Both the position numbers and the translations under genes were made by a program. A DNA stretch of 50,420 bases from an uncultured Blastocatellia bacterium (lineage in GTDB: Bacteria > Acidobacteriota > Blastocatellia > Pyrinomonadales > Pyrinomonadaceae), in the NCBI GenBank assembly GCA_946480785.1, contig CAMLLD010000049.1, forward strand, positions 1 through 50,420. The letters run 5' to 3'. Positions 47,701-50,420 of the stretch are shown here, one piece after another. The notes under the pieces were generated by a model. It had not been told where the DNA came from and ran no database searches. It saw nothing but the letters and a program-made list of their open reading frames with translations. Within the stretch, counting starts at the first letter, position 1. Every line of letters begins with the position of its first letter.

Positions 47701-50420
47701 CTATCGCATCGAGTTGGGAGAGATTGAGGCGGCGCTGCGCGCGCATGAGAGTGTGACGAGTGCGGCCGTGGCGGTGCGGGGTGAGCGGCTGGTGGCGTAT
47801 GTGGTGGGCGCTACGGGCGAGACAGTGGATGGACAACTGCTGCGACGACACTTACAGCAGCGACTGCCTGAGTACATGGTACCGAGTTACTTCATGGTGC
47901 TGGCGGCGCTGCCGCAGACACCGAATGGGAAGCTGGACCGCAAAGCGCTGCCGGAGCCGGAGGCGGGCGCAGACCTGAGTCGCACAGAATACGAAGCGCC
48001 ACGCACCGCAGTGGAAGAAGTGCTGGCGGCGATCATGGCGGAAGTGCTGCAAGTGCCGCGGGTCGGTCGACAGGATGATTTCTTCGCGCTGGGTGGTCAT
48101 TCGCTGCTGGCGATGCAGGTGATCTCGCGGATCAGGGAAGCGTTTCAGGTAGAGCTGCCGGTGCGCGTGTTGTTTGAGACGCCGTCGCTCGCCGGTTTGG
48201 CTCGTTATCTCGAACAGGTACGCGGTAGTGACGAAGCGAGGAGCGAAGCGCCGCCGCTGAGACGAGTGGATCGCGGCCAGCCATTGCCGTTGTCGTTTGC
48301 GCAGCAGCGGCTGTGGTTCCTGGATCGGTTTGAAGCCGACCGGCACCTTTACAACGTGCCGGTGCGGGTGGAGTTGCGCGGCGCACTGGACCATGAGCGA
48401 CTGCAGGAGAGCCTCAACCGTGTATTGCAGCGACATGAAGTACTGCGCACCAGCTTCCGCGAAGTCGATGGTCAGCCGGTCCAACAGATCGAGGATGTGC
48501 TCACGCTGGAGTTGCCGCTGATCGATCTGAGTGGCTGGAGTGAAGGTGAGCGAGACACAGAAGCAAAGCGGATCGCAGATGCGGAACTGTACCAGCCCTT
48601 CGATCTGGCCCAGGCGCCGCTGTGGCGAGCGCGACTGCTGCGGCTAAGGGCTGACAATCACCTGTTGTTACTCACGCTGCATCACGCGGTCTGTGACGGC
48701 TGGTCGTTGGGAGTCCTGCTGAAAGAAACCGCTGCTTATTACGAACGAGGTGCAGCAGCGGAACTGCCGAACTTACCTGTGCAGTACGCCGACTATGCCG
48801 CGTGGCAACGCGAGTGGTTGCAAGGGGCGGTACTGGACCAGCAGTTGAGCTACTGGCGCGAACGCTTGCAGGGGGCGCCGGCAGCGTTGGAACTGGCCAC
48901 CGACTACCGACGACCGGCACTACATCGTTACCGTGCGGCGACATTTCGTTACCAATTCGATGCTGTGCTCAGTAGTGAGATGCAGGCGTTGAGCCGGCGC
49001 GAAGGTGTGACGCTGCTGATGCTGCTGCTCGGCAGTTTGCAGTTGTTGTTGAGTCGTTATACGTCTTCGCAGGACATCAGTGTGGGCTTGCCGGTGGCAG
49101 GCCGCAATCGGGTGGAGAGTGAAGGGTTGGTGGGACTGTTTCTAAACACGCTGGTACTGCGCACGGAGTGGCAGGGCAATCCAACGTTTCGCGAGTTGCT
49201 GGGCCGGGTGCGGGAAACAGCCCTGGGTGCTTATGCGCATCAGGAGTTGCCGTTTGAAAAGCTGGTGGAGGAGTTACAGCCGGAGCGGGACCTGAGCCGC
49301 ACGCCGTTGTTTCAGGTGATGCTGATAATGCAGAACGCGCCGTTGCAAATGCCGGCGCTGAGCGAGTTGGAAGTGGGCACGCTGGAAGTGGCGACGCGCA
49401 GCACCAACTACGATCTGACGGTGTCAGTAACAGAGTCGGAAGCGGGGTTACAGGTATTGCTCGATTACAACGCGCTGTTGTTTCGTGAAGCGCGGATGCA
49501 GCGGCTGCTGCGGCATTGGGCCGGGTTGCTGCAAAGTGTGGTGGCTGCACCGAACAGTAAGCTCAGTGATTTGCCGTGGCTGAGTGCCGCAGAACGCGAG
49601 GAGCTTCTCTATGGCTGGAACCAGACGGAGCGGGAGTACAGAAGTGACGCGAGCGTGACGCAGTTGATAGCGGCGCAGGCAGCGCAGCAGCCGCAAGTGT
49701 TGGCAGTGGTGAGTAGTGGCGAGCAACTCACTTATGAAGAGTTGAACGAACGGGCGAATCAACTGGCGCACTATCTGCGCAGTCGCGGTGTTGGACCAGA
49801 GACGACCGTGGGAGTGTGTCTGGAGCGGACGGTGATGCTGCCGGTGGCGTTGTTGGGGGTGCTGAAAGCTGGTGGTGCTTATCTGCCGCTGGATCCGAGT
49901 TATCCGCAGGAACGGCTGGAGTGGATACGCGAAGATGCCGGTGTGCAACTGGTGCTCACCGAAGAGTATCTGGAGCAGGCTGGAAAAGAGATCGCCGAAC
50001 AAAGCAAAGCAGAGCTTGCGAGTGACCTCCACGGCGAGAACCTCGCTTATCTGATCTACACCTCGGGTTCGACGGGGCGGCCGAAAGGCGTGCAGGTGAC
50101 GCATGGCAATCTCGTGAACTTCCTATTATCGATGCAGGACGAACCGGGGCTGACGGCCGCAGACACGCTGGTGGCCGTGACGACGCTCTCGTTCGATATT
50201 GCGGGGCTGGAACTGTATCTGCCGCTGATCAGCGGCGGTCGGCTGGTGCTGGCGGAGCGGGAGACGGCCACGGATGGACAGAGATTGTTGGCGCTGTTGC
50301 GCGCGAGGCGCGCGACGGTGATGCAGGCCACGCCGGCGACGTGGCGGCTGTTGCTCGATGCGTTAGCGGCAGAAGCGATAACGGCAGCAGAGCTAAAGGA
50401 ACCGCTGGAGTTGAAAGTGC
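41744..50420 (+). CDS. NRPS-3 (partial): FAAL-ACP-C-A(LLM)-T-C-A...
   Basis: Open at the window edge; 2892 codons seen without a stop. Residues 1 to about 600 are a fatty acyl-AMP ligase (VYPPRRNR, QYTSGSTGRPKG near 183, FHDMGFMAG, PKTSSGKIQR with Lys564). The ACP has YGLDSL, Ser638. A starter-type C domain carries HHIAVDFW at 825, with Phe for Gly. The first A domain (YTSGSTG near 1322, lysine near 2063) is interrupted by a monooxygenase domain, entered separately; its code DILQMGMIWK is glycine-like. T serine is 2120. The second C domain has HHAVCDG at 2313. The second A domain has YTSGSTG near 2772 and starts DILQ, again glycine-like, and runs off the end. The ATG at 41744 follows CGGGAGGT. 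This is the lipid-loading enzyme, so it should act first. Confidence 0.95.
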   Translation, partial: MSLTIDSHPDQLVDNLPNRSTLVSLLRWRAEHQADQLAHTFLAEGNVIEATLTYAEVDRNARRIAAKLQSIDAEGERVLLLYPPGLEFISAFFGCLYAGAVAVPVYPPRRNRNLLRLLAIIADSESSIVMTTGATLAKVQPWFAETAQLKNVRLLASDSLAEQSEYEWHESVIDKNSLAFLQYTSGSTGRPKGVMLTHENLLFNAALVYAAVDHAPGDKYVSWLPTFHDMGFMAGILQPLYGGFQSILMSPASFLQRPLSWLEAITQYRATTSGAPNFAYELCVRKVNAEQKATLDLSSWTVAFNGAEPIRLETLERFAAAFASCGFRREAFYPCYGLAEATLMVSGSLKTSAPVSKRVNAKALLDHRVVESAVAGGENDPLLVGCGRNLGSQKIVIVRPETSVECAPGEVGEIWVTGTSIAQGYWRQPELTEATFRARLAGTNEGPFLRTGDLGFIDAGELFVTGRLKDLVIIRGFNHYPQDIELTVEKCHRALRPGCGAAFSVEVAGEERLVVVYEVDQRQEVDLSDLRERIIRAIAEEHELQTYAVAFIRQGSVPKTSSGKIQRHACRKGFLDHSLDVIADWQLDLTTDELPAERSLQEIGDVETWLKQQIAGALKVSVSQLELEKPLAQYGLDSLAALELIYSTEVATGVSLSLASFLQDFSISDLAAEIRAELDKSATSRAELAEETPAASQALSRGQQALWFLYRLAPESAAYNLAGAVRLLGEVDVTALQQAFQALLDRHESLRTIYHERDGKPVQEVLDFAAVSFDEEDAASWSDAELDQRLQYEAHVPFNLEMGPLLRLCLFRRSANEHVLLLVVHHIAVDFWSLGVLIHELGLLYRSLTTATVAALDQLPLRYSDYIRSQEQMLSSPEGERLWTYWQKQLAGDLPVIDLPTDRPRPAVQTFEGTSYAFKLDPSLTQQLKAVARDQGATLYMLLLATFQILLHRYTGQEDILVGSPAAARGRAGLAGLVGYFVNPLVLRANFSGNPTVREFVNQVRQTVLDAYRHQDYPFAVLVERLQPDRDPARSPLFQVMFTLHQSQLRDKEEDLAQFALGEAGAQMNVGGLQLESMALEQRVAQFDLTLMMAEAGDGLGASLQFNRDLFDYRTIAYMARHFQNLLTAIAGAEGREPVWELEWLSESEREEIVYGWNATEVLVASELSIAAEIGARARELGGAVALVSGREEVSYEELNARANQLGHYLRQLGVGPETVVGVCLERTVELVVGLLGVLKAGGAYLPLDPSYPRERLEWMLTDAGVQVVLSEEHLREVLGEYGATPGRRVVCLDVESEAIARESRADLSGVVRDENLAYVIYTSGSTGRPKGVMVQQGNVKNFFCGMDQSLGARAGVPDGKRETWLAVTSVSFDISVLELLWSLRRGSRVVLQSEVVTREAARESGPELARQVEQASLRESGSAEGEEAETRQLDFSLFYFAATAGSNGHSNGHGYGAGRESYRLLLEGARYADEHGYKAVWTPERHFHEFGGLYPNPAVTSAALATLTERVELRAGSVVLPLHNPVRVAEEWSVIDNLSGGRVGVSFASGWHADDFVLAPEHYARRHQVMEEGIDLVRRLWRGEAARLRGGSGQEVEVRIQPRPVQRELPVWVTAAGAVETFRQAGRLGAGVLTHLLGQSVEELGAKVAAYREAWREAGHAGRGQVTLMLHTFVGVDETEVKRQVRQPMLEYLGSSLGLIERMAKSLGKDLGAGLSGSDYDEVLEYAFERYYERSGLLGPVEKCVRMIGRLRRLGIDEVACLIDFGPGVTEVFESLQYLEEVRRRARAEAVAARRRQERSITIGEQLRRHEVTHLQCTPTLAGALWQEGETRAGLSRLQQLMCGGEALSGSLAGLLRETVNGTVHNMYGPTETTIWSSTHEVNETDSSTPIVSLGRPIANTQLYLLDEALQPAPVGVRGELYIGGDGVTRGYWQRGELTAERFVPDPFSRRGGQRLYRTGDECRYLANGEIEYLGRSDQQVKLRGYRIELGEIEAALRAHESVTSAAVAVRGERLVAYVVGATGETVDGQLLRRHLQQRLPEYMVPSYFMVLAALPQTPNGKLDRKALPEPEAGADLSRTEYEAPRTAVEEVLAAIMAEVLQVPRVGRQDDFFALGGHSLLAMQVISRIREAFQVELPVRVLFETPSLAGLARYLEQVRGSDEARSEAPPLRRVDRGQPLPLSFAQQRLWFLDRFEADRHLYNVPVRVELRGALDHERLQESLNRVLQRHEVLRTSFREVDGQPVQQIEDVLTLELPLIDLSGWSEGERDTEAKRIADAELYQPFDLAQAPLWRARLLRLRADNHLLLLTLHHAVCDGWSLGVLLKETAAYYERGAAAELPNLPVQYADYAAWQREWLQGAVLDQQLSYWRERLQGAPAALELATDYRRPALHRYRAATFRYQFDAVLSSEMQALSRREGVTLLMLLLGSLQLLLSRYTSSQDISVGLPVAGRNRVESEGLVGLFLNTLVLRTEWQGNPTFRELLGRVRETALGAYAHQELPFEKLVEELQPERDLSRTPLFQVMLIMQNAPLQMPALSELEVGTLEVATRSTNYDLTVSVTESEAGLQVLLDYNALLFREARMQRLLRHWAGLLQSVVAAPNSKLSDLPWLSAAEREELLYGWNQTEREYRSDASVTQLIAAQAAQQPQVLAVVSSGEQLTYEELNERANQLAHYLRSRGVGPETTVGVCLERTVMLPVALLGVLKAGGAYLPLDPSYPQERLEWIREDAGVQLVLTEEYLEQAGKEIAEQSKAELASDLHGENLAYLIYTSGSTGRPKGVQVTHGNLVNFLLSMQDEPGLTAADTLVAVTTLSFDIAGLELYLPLISGGRLVLAERETATDGQRLLALLRARRATVMQATPATWRLLLDALAAEAITAAELKEPLELKV
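46043..47067 (+). other. Luciferase-like monooxygenase domain inserted in A domain
   Basis: Residues about 1434-1775 of NRPS-3 form a flavin-dependent luciferase-like monooxygenase (LLM) domain: LDFSLFYFAA, YADEHGYKAVWTPERHFHEFGG, NPAVTSAALA, LPLHNPVRVAEEWSVIDNLSGGRVGVSFASGW and LPVWVTAAG. A linker with GSNGHSNGHGYG repeats follows the first strand. The insertion lies between A4 (FDISVLE, residue 1373) and A5 (MYGPTETTIW, residue 1868). This placement is known from the A-MOx domains of MtaG/MelG in myxothiazol and melithiazol synthesis, where alpha-oxidation of glycine is the accepted role. Here the surrounding A domain also has a Gly-like code, but it sits in the lipid-accepting first module rather than the last. 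Confidence 0.9.

Noticed and set aside
1..50420. CRISPR arrays, tRNA or rRNA genes, transposases, MbtH-like protein, phosphopantetheinyl transferase
   Set aside because: None seen on reading the window; the intergenic gaps are short and the known genes fill the rest.

Overview
The window is most of a large non-ribosomal peptide (NRPS) biosynthetic cluster. All credible genes lie on the + strand, and base composition looks moderately GC-rich by eye. Secreted diheme c-type cytochromes of the kind common in Acidobacteriota, plus DUF4440, beta-lactamase-like and erythromycin-esterase-like proteins with signal peptides, suggest an environmental Gram-negative-type bacterium. Acidobacteriota (Blastocatellia-like) is my best guess, held with modest confidence.

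Layout: (1) 1-421, upstream region with no convincing gene. (2) 422-2287, a B12-binding radical SAM protein of the RiPP C-methyltransferase type. (3) 2371-17268, NRPS-1: a truncated, degenerate A domain fused directly to C-A-T-C-A-T-C-A-T-C-A-T-TE. (4) 17448-19780, a TDO/PrnB-superfamily heme protein and an alpha/beta hydrolase. (5) 20013-21197, a secreted diheme cytochrome c preceded by a long palindromic repeat. (6) 21349-24673, a class IV aminotransferase, a fused aminodeoxychorismate synthase and an AroQ chorismate-mutase-type protein. (7) 24675-31172, NRPS-2 (C-A-T-C-A-T). (8) 31169-34758, a medium-chain dehydrogenase, a prephenate-dehydrogenase-like protein and a cyclic-peptide-type ABC exporter. 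(9) 34779-37849, three exported proteins: DUF4440, a beta-lactamase-like protein lacking its catalytic Ser/Lys, and an erythromycin esterase family protein. (10) 37949-41686, a kynurenine-3-monooxygenase-like flavoprotein, an Asp/Glu racemase family protein and a second diheme cytochrome. (11) 41744 to the window end, NRPS-3, which starts with FAAL-ACP-C, followed by an A domain with an inserted luciferase-like monooxygenase, then T-C-A and onward past the edge.

How it may work together (inference): NRPS-3 activates a fatty acid and adds oxidised glycine first, NRPS-2 extends, and NRPS-1 finishes and releases through its TE. Gene order is therefore roughly opposite to assembly order. The PapA/PapB/PapC-like set plus an aminotransferase could make 4-amino-phenylalanine from chorismate. 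The TDO-like protein, hydrolase and KMO-like enzyme could make or modify another aromatic unit (kynurenine or hydroxylated arylamine type). No epimerisation domain is visible, so the racemase may supply a D-residue. The ABC protein would export the lipopeptide. The combination of 4-aminophenylalanine supply, kynurenine-like oxidation and a lipid-start module with an oxidase-interrupted Gly A domain is the most novel aspect of the window.
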